Source: Anoxybacillus tepidamans PS2 (GTDB lineage: Bacteria; Bacillota; Bacilli; Bacillales; Anoxybacillaceae). Taken from it: a DNA stretch of 64,000 nt. Both the position numbers and the translations under genes were made by a program. How positions within the stretch are numbered: position 1 is the first letter of the stretch; each line of letters opens with the position of its first letter. Shown piece after piece: positions 42,608 through 50,497 of this stretch. Under the pieces are notes generated by a model. It worked only from the letters and a program-made list of their open reading frames with translations, did no database searches and was not told the origin of the DNA. The stretch covers positions 1 through 64,000 of the forward strand of contig NZ_JHVN01000009.1 in NCBI RefSeq assembly GCF_000620165.1, given 5' to 3'.

Positions 42608-44497
42608 TTGGAAAGACGCCGATTGCTTTATATATTATGGGGGCTTGTTATTTTTGCCGGAATGGCAAGCGTCAATTTCTTTTCGATGACTGAGATTTTT
42701 GGAAAGGTTAATTATATCAATTTGGTTTTATCGAGTTTCGGTCTGTCGCTCATCTGTATTTGTCCGCTCATGGTAACAGGCAAGAAGCGCGGGCTTATTT
42801 TTTCGCTTTGTTTGTATATCATCTTCAACGTTCTAATCTACAGCGATGTTGTTTATGAACGTTATTACGACGGCATCCTCTCTATTGAGATGATTAGCCA
42901 GGTCACTCAAGTGAATGCGATTGCCGATTCGATTTTCACGCTCATTAAACCGAGAGACGGTTTTTATTTTGTCGGTCTTGTCGTTCTGCTTATTGCATTG
43001 ATTTATATGTTTTTACAACGGGGCGAAGATTATGCATCGGGCAAAAAAAATACCACTTTCTCATCGCTTAGTTTGCTTGCGGGTATTGCTCTTCTTCTTG
43101 TACCAGCGTGGCAAATTAAAGCCGATTTCAGCGATCAGCTGAAAGTCGGCATGGCCGGAGCTGTCTCGGCTCATTTGTACGACACTTATGAATATTTAAT
43201 GGAAAAAAGTCCAGTGTTTGCGGAGCAGCGTTCTCTCACTTCAGAGGAAAAGAAAAAAATAGAAGATATGAAGCGATATTTCCAAGCTCGGCAAGCGGAA
43301 CATAAAAACTCGCCATTTTACGGTGTCGCTAAAGGCAAAAACTTGATTATGATCCAAGCTGAGTCGTTCAACAATTTTGTGGTCGGGCTAAAGGTGAACG
43401 GCCAAGAAGTGACGCCGAATTTGAACAAGCTCATTAAAGAAAGCCTTTATTTCAATCATATTTACTTGCAGATCGGACGCGGGAATACTTCCGATGCGGA
43501 ATTTGTGGCGAATAACTCGCTATATCCAAGCCGAAAAGACGGAGCTTATCGCACTTATGTGGACAAAACGTTTTATTCGTTGCCGATTGTGTTGAAAGAG
43601 GAAGGATATATTACAAGTGCGGCCCACGGGAATTCGCCGGAGTTTTGGAACCGAAAAAATGCGTATAAGTCGCAAGGATATGATGTTTTCTATTACAAGG
43701 GCCACCCGAGTATCGGTTCTCCAGATATATTAGGAATGGGGATATCGGATAAAGCGATGTTCCATAAAATGGCGGAAATTTATAAAAAACAAAGTGAAAA
43801 GCAGCCGTTCTATGGCTTTATTGTGACATTATCAAGCCATCGTCCGTTTCAATTGCCTGCAAGAGTGCAAAAGCTGTCGCTGCCGAAAGAGTTTCAAAAC
43901 ACGATGACCGGCAATTACTTGCAAAGCGTGCATTACACGGATGAGGCGCTCGGGGAATTTATTCAAGATTTAAAAGAAAAGGGACTTTGGGACAACACGT
44001 TGCTCGTCTTCTATGGAGACCATTATGGTCCGCTTCCGGATAATGCGGGAGAACTTAAGAAATTGCTGGGAATTACGTTCGATAAAAAGACGATGTTCAA
44101 TATCCCGCTAGTGATTCATTATCCGAAGCAAACAAAACCAGTTGAATATGATGTCATCGGCAGCCAAATGGACATTTTCCCTACGATTAGCTCTTTGATG
44201 GGCATTGACAAGCCGCTTTATCAGCTCGGTTTTGATTTGACCACCAAAAAGGAAGGGTATGTCGGTTTTAGGCATGAAATTGTTCCATACACGTTTTTCT
44301 CTGACAGCTATGATTATTTAGCATCGGATGACGGTGAATTTTCCCACGGCACTTGTACAGACGTGAAAACGGGGAAAAAGGTGGATGTTGAGAAGTGCCG
44401 CCGCAACTACGAGCGGGTTAAATACGAAATTGACATTTCCGATTTTATCTTCGATCACAATTTATTCGATATTTTGTTAAAAAAACGGAGTTTATAA
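42608..44497 (+). CDS. LTA synthase family sulfatase-fold enzyme
   Basis: TTG 42608 follows AGGTGG and gives 629 residues. Five membrane helices fill the first 190 residues, followed by the outside catalytic domain: LIMIQAESFNNFVVG (metal-binding Glu), the nucleophile Thr in GRGNTSDAEFVANNSLYP, GYITSAAHGNSPEFWNRK, and FYGDHYGPLPD (metal ligands). LtaS-type enzymes transfer glycerol phosphate from phosphatidylglycerol to build lipoteichoic acid or to prime it. Which member of the family this is (synthase, primase or YvgJ/YqgS type) cannot be told from sequence alone. The gene is flanked by terminators. Confidence 0.93.
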   Translation: MERRRLLYILWGLVIFAGMASVNFFSMTEIFGKVNYINLVLSSFGLSLICICPLMVTGKKRGLIFSLCLYIIFNVLIYSDVVYERYYDGILSIEMISQVTQVNAIADSIFTLIKPRDGFYFVGLVVLLIALIYMFLQRGEDYASGKKNTTFSSLSLLAGIALLLVPAWQIKADFSDQLKVGMAGAVSAHLYDTYEYLMEKSPVFAEQRSLTSEEKKKIEDMKRYFQARQAEHKNSPFYGVAKGKNLIMIQAESFNNFVVGLKVNGQEVTPNLNKLIKESLYFNHIYLQIGRGNTSDAEFVANNSLYPSRKDGAYRTYVDKTFYSLPIVLKEEGYITSAAHGNSPEFWNRKNAYKSQGYDVFYYKGHPSIGSPDILGMGISDKAMFHKMAEIYKKQSEKQPFYGFIVTLSSHRPFQLPARVQKLSLPKEFQNTMTGNYLQSVHYTDEALGEFIQDLKEKGLWDNTLLVFYGDHYGPLPDNAGELKKLLGITFDKKTMFNIPLVIHYPKQTKPVEYDVIGSQMDIFPTISSLMGIDKPLYQLGFDLTTKKEGYVGFRHEIVPYTFFSDSYDYLASDDGEFSHGTCTDVKTGKKVDVEKCRRNYERVKYEIDISDFIFDHNLFDILLKKRSL

Positions 44498-44523
44498 ATG
44501 GTGAGAATGAGGCGTAGCCATAG

Positions 44524-44559
44524 AAAAAACAGGAGAGCGGATTCGCTCTCCTGTTTTTT
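44524..44559. terminator. Bidirectional terminator
   Basis: AAAAAACAGGAGAGCG and CGCTCTCCTGTTTTTT form a perfect stem with a 4-base loop between convergent genes. Confidence 0.92.
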
Positions 44560-44583
44560 GTTTTGATTCGCAATTGAATCGAG

Positions 44584-45177
44584 TTATTTCGTTGTTTTCA
44601 CTAAGTTTGCCACTAGAATGTACCGTTTCGGCGCCGCTCCAATGTAGTGAAACGGATAGCAGGTGGAAACGGTTAGTGTCGCTCTTGGTTTCGGGCGAAT
44701 CACTGTTCGATCGTCAGCATCGACAATTCGCACTTTGCGGACTTTGTAAGTAAACTCTCCCGCCATCGTTTTTACAATTAACAAATCGCCTTTGCCGACT
44801 TCACCGAGTTTGCGAAAAACGGTGTCGCGATGCCCCGCAAGCACGCAGTTGTCTTGTTGTCCTGGTAGAACGCTTCCCGCGTAATGGCCAACGCCTTTTT
44901 CCAACTCATCTTCATTCGTTCCGTGGTAGATGGGAAGAATGGCGTTCAGTTTGGGAATAATAAGTTCACCGATATGTTCTCCCGTTTTCGGTTGGCGCGG
45001 GTAAATGACTTCCTGCGTTGTTTCCGGCACTGTAGGAGCAGGCGCGGCTGCTTCCTTTGGCATCGGCTTGACGGCGCTCACTCCTTTGATCCATTTGTAG
45101 CCATATAGGGAAGTGAGCGCAACACCGACTGCGATGAAGCTAATGCCAAGAATGCGAACGAGTCGTTGCTTGCGCAT
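44584..45177 (-). CDS. Class D sortase (second copy)
   Basis: The 197-residue protein has one membrane helix (ILGISFIAVGVALTSLYGY), a Pro/Ala-rich linker, and the sortase domain with IGELIIPKLNAILPIYHG, the catalytic His in LAGHRDTVFRKL, the Cys in TVSTCYPFHYIG and the Arg in PKRYILVANL. It starts 5 bp after its substrate gene and is clearly a paralogue of the sortase at 15962. It would attach the upstream LPKTA protein. Both genes end in the bidirectional terminator at 44524. Confidence 0.94.
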   Translation of the reverse strand: MRKQRLVRILGISFIAVGVALTSLYGYKWIKGVSAVKPMPKEAAAPAPTVPETTQEVIYPRQPKTGEHIGELIIPKLNAILPIYHGTNEDELEKGVGHYAGSVLPGQQDNCVLAGHRDTVFRKLGEVGKGDLLIVKTMAGEFTYKVRKVRIVDADDRTVIRPKPRATLTVSTCYPFHYIGAAPKRYILVANLVKTTK

Positions 45178-45182
45178 TTATT

Positions 45183-46487
45183 TTATGCCGCCCCTTTGCG
45201 GAAACGTACTAGGAAAGCGCCAGCCGCGATCAAGAAAATGCCGAAAAGTGCAGTTGCCGCATAAGGAGAAGCTGTTTTTGGCAGTTTCGCCCCTGCTTCA
45301 GTTCTCTTGATTGGCTTTGGTTTTACATGTTTTTCGATTTTGGCGATTTTTTCGCCATTCTCTAAATCTTTACCGATGTTTCCAAATAAGTCGGAGTTGA
45401 ACATATCTGGCGTCAAGACAAGATCAGCTAAGAGCTGCCCTTGTTTGTTGTAAATTTCAATCGTGAGATTATAGCCGTTTGTCGATGTCATGGTCATCAA
45501 CGTAGATAGGCTTAACGGCTTTTTCACTCCGTTTTTCGTTAAATAAAACTTCACGTCTAATTGGAAAAGATCGAGCATGTCATGCATGATATCGGCGATT
45601 TCCGCAATTTGCGCCGGAGACAATTCTTTAACCCCTGAAAAGTCATCTGCACCGATCGCTTCCATTCGTTGTATAATCTCTTCCATTTTGCTAGCGAATT
45701 GAGGATCGTTCGCGTCGATCGCTTCGAGGTGGTTAAAGAGATTTTGTAGTTCGGCTTCTGTCAAACCGAGCTCATCTAAATCCGGCGTCATATAATCGAT
45801 GACAGCTGCCGACAACTCTTCGACTGTTGTATAGTTGCTTAACGAATCGCCGTGTGCTGCCAACAGTTTTTCAAGCTGTTGTTTTGTCATTCCTAATTCG
45901 TCTAAAAGTTTTTTTAATGTTTCTTCCGTAAGCGGCGTTAAATCTTTATAATAATCCACGGCATCGGCTAAGTCGCCAATGGACTCATAGTCGTCCAATG
46001 ATTCGCCATGTTTATTAAGAAGAGCGATCAATTCATTTTTGGTCATATTGCGTTCTTGCAAAAATTTCGCCAACGCTTCTTCCGTAATCGGAGTGGAGTA
46101 AGGAAGAAGAAAATCGACGTAGTCCGCTAGCTCGTTATAAAATTTGAACACGTCAGTAATTTTTTCATTCGGTTCTAAATCTCCATTATCGACGAGCATT
46201 TGTTTCAGTTCTTCTTCGGTCAGCCCGTAATAGTTCAGCAATTGTTGCAGATTGTCTTCTGTCAACACTTCGCCAAGCGTGTCGCGGATTTCGTCCACTG
46301 TTTCAACATCGTCCAATGACATGTCATAGTCATTCCACAACATTTCTTCCAATTCATCCGCTGTCATATTGATTTCATTCAAATAGCTTTGCAGCTCAGG
46401 ATCGTTGCGCTCGATCGCAAAAGCGGAAACAGGGCATGTTGCGATGGCAAGAGATGCTGCGATGGCAAAAGGAACTAATTTTTTCAT
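45183..46487 (-). CDS. Processed acidic surface protein with repeats, sortase D substrate (second copy)
   Basis: The 434-residue protein has a signal peptide (KKLVPFAIAASLAIATCPVSAFA) and at least five helical repeats of 38-42 residues built on ELGMTKQQLEKLLAAHGDSL and the following YTTVEELSAAV. A beta region follows (VKFYLTKNGVKKPLSLSTL, YNLTIEIYNKQGQLLADLVL), and the end is the sorting signal LPKTASPY with a hydrophobic helix and RFRKGAA. It is longer than its paralogue at 15000 by extra repeats, and its sorting motif is canonical. ATG follows GGAGGGTA. The role of these acidic proteins is not established; wall-bound metal or protein binding is possible. Confidence 0.9.
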   Translation of the reverse strand: MKKLVPFAIAASLAIATCPVSAFAIERNDPELQSYLNEINMTADELEEMLWNDYDMSLDDVETVDEIRDTLGEVLTEDNLQQLLNYYGLTEEELKQMLVDNGDLEPNEKITDVFKFYNELADYVDFLLPYSTPITEEALAKFLQERNMTKNELIALLNKHGESLDDYESIGDLADAVDYYKDLTPLTEETLKKLLDELGMTKQQLEKLLAAHGDSLSNYTTVEELSAAVIDYMTPDLDELGLTEAELQNLFNHLEAIDANDPQFASKMEEIIQRMEAIGADDFSGVKELSPAQIAEIADIMHDMLDLFQLDVKFYLTKNGVKKPLSLSTLMTMTSTNGYNLTIEIYNKQGQLLADLVLTPDMFNSDLFGNIGKDLENGEKIAKIEKHVKPKPIKRTEAGAKLPKTASPYAATALFGIFLIAAGAFLVRFRKGAA

Positions 46488-46806
46488 ATGATACCCTCCG
46501 TTTCAAGATTCTACTATTCTAGTATAAACGAAAACAAAATGTTCAGAAATCGATAAAAATATAGTATTAATGTAATAAATTTCAAATATTATTGCATTTT
46601 ATTTCCATAATATAAAGCGCTTATGCGCCATCATAAGCAATCCGACTAGGCTATACTACTATATAATGCACGTTAAGACAATAGGGATTGCATGTAAATG
46701 TTTATTATGCAGTTGTAACATAATGCATAGTGTTTCAGCACTGTCAAATTAACTAAAAGAAATAACCCTCTCGCTTATTGAAGGAGAGGGTTATTTTCTC
46801 TGCTGT
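46488..46806. other. Spacer between two minus-strand surface genes
   Basis: It includes the promoter of the acidic surface protein and the hairpin at 46761-46797. No gene was seen. Confidence 0.5.
46761..46797. terminator. Terminator of the propeller gene
   Basis: AATAACCCTCTC pairs with GAGAGGGTTATT, with flanking T or A runs on each strand. Confidence 0.85.
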
Positions 46807-48807
46807 TTAAGGGTTCGTTTTGGCGATAGGGTACATCCACATGTCTGAAAGGTAGCGAAAATAGAGATTTCCCCATCGGTCTTGCGCTAAATCTTTTGCG
46901 TTATCTTCTTTCAGTATAAATAGTTCCCACGTTTCAGGATTTAGTTTGAACAATTTCCCTTCCACCGTTCCGTATAAAAATCCGTCGAGTCCGAATAAAA
47001 TTTTTCCGTTTTTAAATCGGCCTGAAATAGCTGGAACGATTTGTTTCGTTTTGAATTCATTTGTCGCAGTGTTGTAGGAAAACACTGTGCCATCGGCCAT
47101 GCCCCAGATGACGGTATCATTTTGATTGAGCAGGGTGGCAATAATATGGGCTTTAAAAGGAAGAGGAATCAGTTCTTTTTGATTTTCTTCACCGCTTTTG
47201 AAACGGAAAAACTTTGCATCTTCCTTTGCGGTTTTGAAATTCGCAAATATGCTTGTTCCTCCGTAAATATACTCTCCGCTTTTTACTAGAGATACAATAC
47301 TTTGGTCATTGATATAATTTTCGTAAATGTCACTTTGGTTTGTTAGTGTGTTGTATTTAACAAGCAGGCCGCCTTTGTCGCTTTTTTCAGGATATGTTCC
47401 GATGTAGAGAGTGTCGTCTAACGAAGCTAACGCAGTGACCCTTTCTTGACCGTATACCGAAAGATCGAATAACTGCTTCGGATTAATAGGAGCTCCTTTC
47501 CACTCTTGCTCTGTATTGTACTCGTAAACTCGCGCTTTCGGATACCCGCCTAGATACACCATATTTCCTTTAAACAACATGCTTTCGATTTGGCCTATTC
47601 CGCTTAGTTGCCTTGATTGGTTTGTTTGTGGATCGTACAGCGCCAGTCCTCCCGACAGGAAGCCATTGATATATATTTGGTCTCCCTGTTCATTTTGCAT
47701 CATCGTATACAGTTCAATTGGCTGTTTTGGCAAAACGGCGGTTTTTAAATATAATTTGTTTTTGCTCGTATCAGCAATAAAATATCCTCCTTGATTATCG
47801 TATAATCCGGCAAGTACTAGTTCATTGCGGTTCATGTTTTTAACTCTCACCCAGTCTAACGATAAAGAATCGTTTCCTTGTCTTAGCACTTTATCCGGAA
47901 GAACCATTTTCGTTTTTATTTTTTGTTTGGTGATCAGGTTGTACTTATAGAAGACACCTTTATTTGTATAATACACTTCTTTTTTATCATTCATGGCCGA
48001 TACATATCTGGCTGTCGCATCGAATTCGTCAATGACTTTTTTTCGTTTTATATCAAAGACGAGAAATTTATTGGCGGGTTCAATTTTGGCGAATAGTAAT
48101 CCACCCGTTATTCTCATTTTTGTGACAAATGCTTCTGTTTTGTATTTGGCCGGAAGAATCGATTCTTTTTTTCCGGTCGATAAATTCCAAGCCAATAGAT
48201 CTGCTTTTGTTCCAAGCCCGATATAAAGTGTATTGTTTTTTTCATCATAAGCAAGCCCTCTGGCGAACTGCTTATCGTACATTAATCTCATAACGGGCGT
48301 ATCTCTTTTTTCTTTTCTTTTCGAGAAGCTAAAAAATGCTCCGCCATTCGCTGTGGCGCCGAATACTTTTGTTTCTAAAGCTAAAATTTCTTGAATGCTG
48401 CTTTCTGAAGAACCGTCTAGCTGATTTCCGTAGTCCCTGAATTGAAAGGTATTAGGATCGAATGAATAGATGTTTCCTTGTGTAGTTCCACCGATCCATA
48501 CTTTGCCTTTAGGATCAATATCGATAGCCCAAGCGCTTGTTGAATTGGCTAATTGATAGGTACGCACCGTTTTTCCTGTATTTAAGTTCACGACGCTAAA
48601 TGCGGCGGGCATTCCTTGCAAAATAACATATAGATATGGAGTTCCTCGCTTATCGCTTCCTGTTTTTGATGCCAGGGTGACCGCGTTATAAATTTGCGGT
48701 CCAATTTTTATAAAACTCGCCTCATTATCTGCTTTAGCGGTAAAAGAAGAAATGGTAACAGTTGTAATTAGCGATATCATTAAAGAAAAAAATAACTTTT
48801 GCCTCAT
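46807..48807 (-). CDS. Secreted beta-propeller protein A
   Basis: The start RQKLFFSLMISLITTVTISS (48807) follows GGGAGG; a longer start at 48828 adds 7 residues with no ribosome site. The mature protein, about 640 residues, begins IKIGPQIYNAVTLASKTG and then has many blade-like units: VWIGGTTQGNIYSFDPNT, LYIGLGTKADLLAWNLSTGK, LFAKIEPANKFLVFDIK, VYLGGYPKARVYEYN, YGTVEGKLFKLNPETWEL. It probably forms one or two propellers. It has no anchor. A paralogue of the same design lies at 53499-55427. The family is unknown to me; it may bind glycans or S-layer partners. Confidence 0.82.
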   Translation of the reverse strand: MRQKLFFSLMISLITTVTISSFTAKADNEASFIKIGPQIYNAVTLASKTGSDKRGTPYLYVILQGMPAAFSVVNLNTGKTVRTYQLANSTSAWAIDIDPKGKVWIGGTTQGNIYSFDPNTFQFRDYGNQLDGSSESSIQEILALETKVFGATANGGAFFSFSKRKEKRDTPVMRLMYDKQFARGLAYDEKNNTLYIGLGTKADLLAWNLSTGKKESILPAKYKTEAFVTKMRITGGLLFAKIEPANKFLVFDIKRKKVIDEFDATARYVSAMNDKKEVYYTNKGVFYKYNLITKQKIKTKMVLPDKVLRQGNDSLSLDWVRVKNMNRNELVLAGLYDNQGGYFIADTSKNKLYLKTAVLPKQPIELYTMMQNEQGDQIYINGFLSGGLALYDPQTNQSRQLSGIGQIESMLFKGNMVYLGGYPKARVYEYNTEQEWKGAPINPKQLFDLSVYGQERVTALASLDDTLYIGTYPEKSDKGGLLVKYNTLTNQSDIYENYINDQSIVSLVKSGEYIYGGTSIFANFKTAKEDAKFFRFKSGEENQKELIPLPFKAHIIATLLNQNDTVIWGMADGTVFSYNTATNEFKTKQIVPAISGRFKNGKILFGLDGFLYGTVEGKLFKLNPETWELFILKEDNAKDLAQDRWGNLYFRYLSDMWMYPIAKTNP

Positions 48808-49026
48808 GCTGTCCTCCCATTTACGCATAAACAGTCTGATTCATATATAGCAATAATTTACGACACGAGTCAACCTTTTTCGACAAAATCTGACGTTGGC
48901 TGTTTTTCGTTTTTATGAGAGAATGCTGAATCTATTTCTCTTCTAAAATTGGTACAAACAGTCTGTTATAAAAATCTTCTTTTCCTAGTATGATAGGGAT
49001 AAGTCGAGTTTTAAGGAGGGAGCGCT

Positions 49027-50271
49027 GTGGTTCAGGTGATGAAGGTGTGGTTGGCAGCGATTATTTTATTGGTCGGTAGTTTATTTGGCTCGACAACTCC
49101 AAAGGCAGCTGGAACGGAAAGCTGTGCTTCTTACACGGGGAATGAAAAGGTTTGGTGGAACGGGTCAGAGTTAAAGCCAGGGCAAATCGGGCGGCTGACA
49201 GTGTTGAAGAAAACGAGCTTAGTAAAATTCAATGGCAACACGCCAGTGGCGGTACGCACGCTTGCTCCGGGCAGTTCTTACCGAATTTATGCTTTTAAGT
49301 CCGATTATTTGGGTGTCGGCGGCGGTTATTATGTTAAGCGGGATGCGAATGTAAAATACGAAACGCCTTCAAAAGCGAAGTTAGCGGAGGTTGCTTGCAT
49401 CGAGCAGGCGAAGTCCATGAGTGCCGTTGTTTCGATGAACCGGCTGGCCGTTGGCGATTCGCGGGCGAAGGTAGAGGCGATTTACGGAAAAGCGAAACGA
49501 AAGACGGTCAATGATTACGGCTTATATTGGGAAACATATGACCGCGGCAGCTATAAAGATTTTCTTATGGTGAGTTACAAAAATGACCGCATTGCCGCTA
49601 TGTATACGAACCAGCCGATTGTCAGCACAAAGACAGGAATTGCGCTTGGCGCTTCAAAACAGGAAGTGGAGAAGAAATACGGAACGCCGCTTTCTTATAT
49701 TCAAAAAGGAAACGCGCGATATATGATTGCAGATGATGAGTACGATATGTATTTAATTAATGGGAATTATGTAACATTTTTTTATGACAAATACAATAAC
49801 AACCGTGTAACGGCGGTGCAAATCGTAAAAAGAGAGCTGGAGGAAGGAAAAAAAGGTTTTTATGGTACGGCCAGTACATCGTTGCGCACCGCTTATGAGT
49901 ATCAAATTTTTGATTTAGTTAATGCGGTTCGGTTAAAAAACAAGCTTCCGCTATTGACGTGGGACGGAAAAGTCGCTGTAACCGCGAGAAAGCATAGTGA
50001 AGATATGGCGGAACATGGGTATTTTGATCATAAGAATTTACAAGGGCTGTCTCCATTTGACCGTATGGAGCGAGACGGAATTTCGTATCATGTAGCTGGG
50101 GAAAACATCGCTTATGGACAATTTAATGCCATTTTCGTTCATGAAGCGTGGATGAATTCGTACGATCACCGTCGCAATGTTTTATATCAGGACTTTCAGC
50201 GGTTAGGGGTAGGAGTGGCATTCAACACTGCCGGCCAGCCGTATTATACGCAAGATTTTTATACACCATAA
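49027..50271 (+). CDS. Secreted CAP-domain protein with shared N-terminal module
   Basis: GTG 49027 follows AAGGAGGG. After the signal peptide comes the module (about residues 40-118: WWNGSELKPGQIGRLTVLKK, RTLAPGSSYRIYAF, GGGYYVKRDANVKYETPSK). Two CAP-associated repeats follow (LAVGDSRAKVEAIYGKAKR; IALGASKQEVEKKYGTPLS). The C-terminal CAP domain has IFDLVNAVRLKNKLPLLTWD, ARKHSEDMAEHGYFDHKNL, GENIAYG and the end YYTQDFYTP. It is close to YkwD-like bacterial CAP proteins, whose function is unclear. The His and Glu residues usual in CAP cavities (HSEDM, GENIA, HEAWMNS) are present. Confidence 0.9.
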   Translation: MVQVMKVWLAAIILLVGSLFGSTTPKAAGTESCASYTGNEKVWWNGSELKPGQIGRLTVLKKTSLVKFNGNTPVAVRTLAPGSSYRIYAFKSDYLGVGGGYYVKRDANVKYETPSKAKLAEVACIEQAKSMSAVVSMNRLAVGDSRAKVEAIYGKAKRKTVNDYGLYWETYDRGSYKDFLMVSYKNDRIAAMYTNQPIVSTKTGIALGASKQEVEKKYGTPLSYIQKGNARYMIADDEYDMYLINGNYVTFFYDKYNNNRVTAVQIVKRELEEGKKGFYGTASTSLRTAYEYQIFDLVNAVRLKNKLPLLTWDGKVAVTARKHSEDMAEHGYFDHKNLQGLSPFDRMERDGISYHVAGENIAYGQFNAIFVHEAWMNSYDHRRNVLYQDFQRLGVGVAFNTAGQPYYTQDFYTP

Positions 50272-50497
50272 TTGTTATCAATGATAATGAAGGAACGAGA
50301 GCGTGCTGCTTGAGTTCCTTTTCTTTTTGTGCATTTAAGATAATTTCTTCTATAATTAAATATACAAAAATGGAATTACAAATATAATAGAGGGAAATTA
50401 TAACTGAATTTATGGAAACTATGACCTTTTTTGTCGTATAATAGATGATGTATGTCGAAAGAAGTCTATGAAACTAGTAAAAAGGGAGAGTTTCCAA

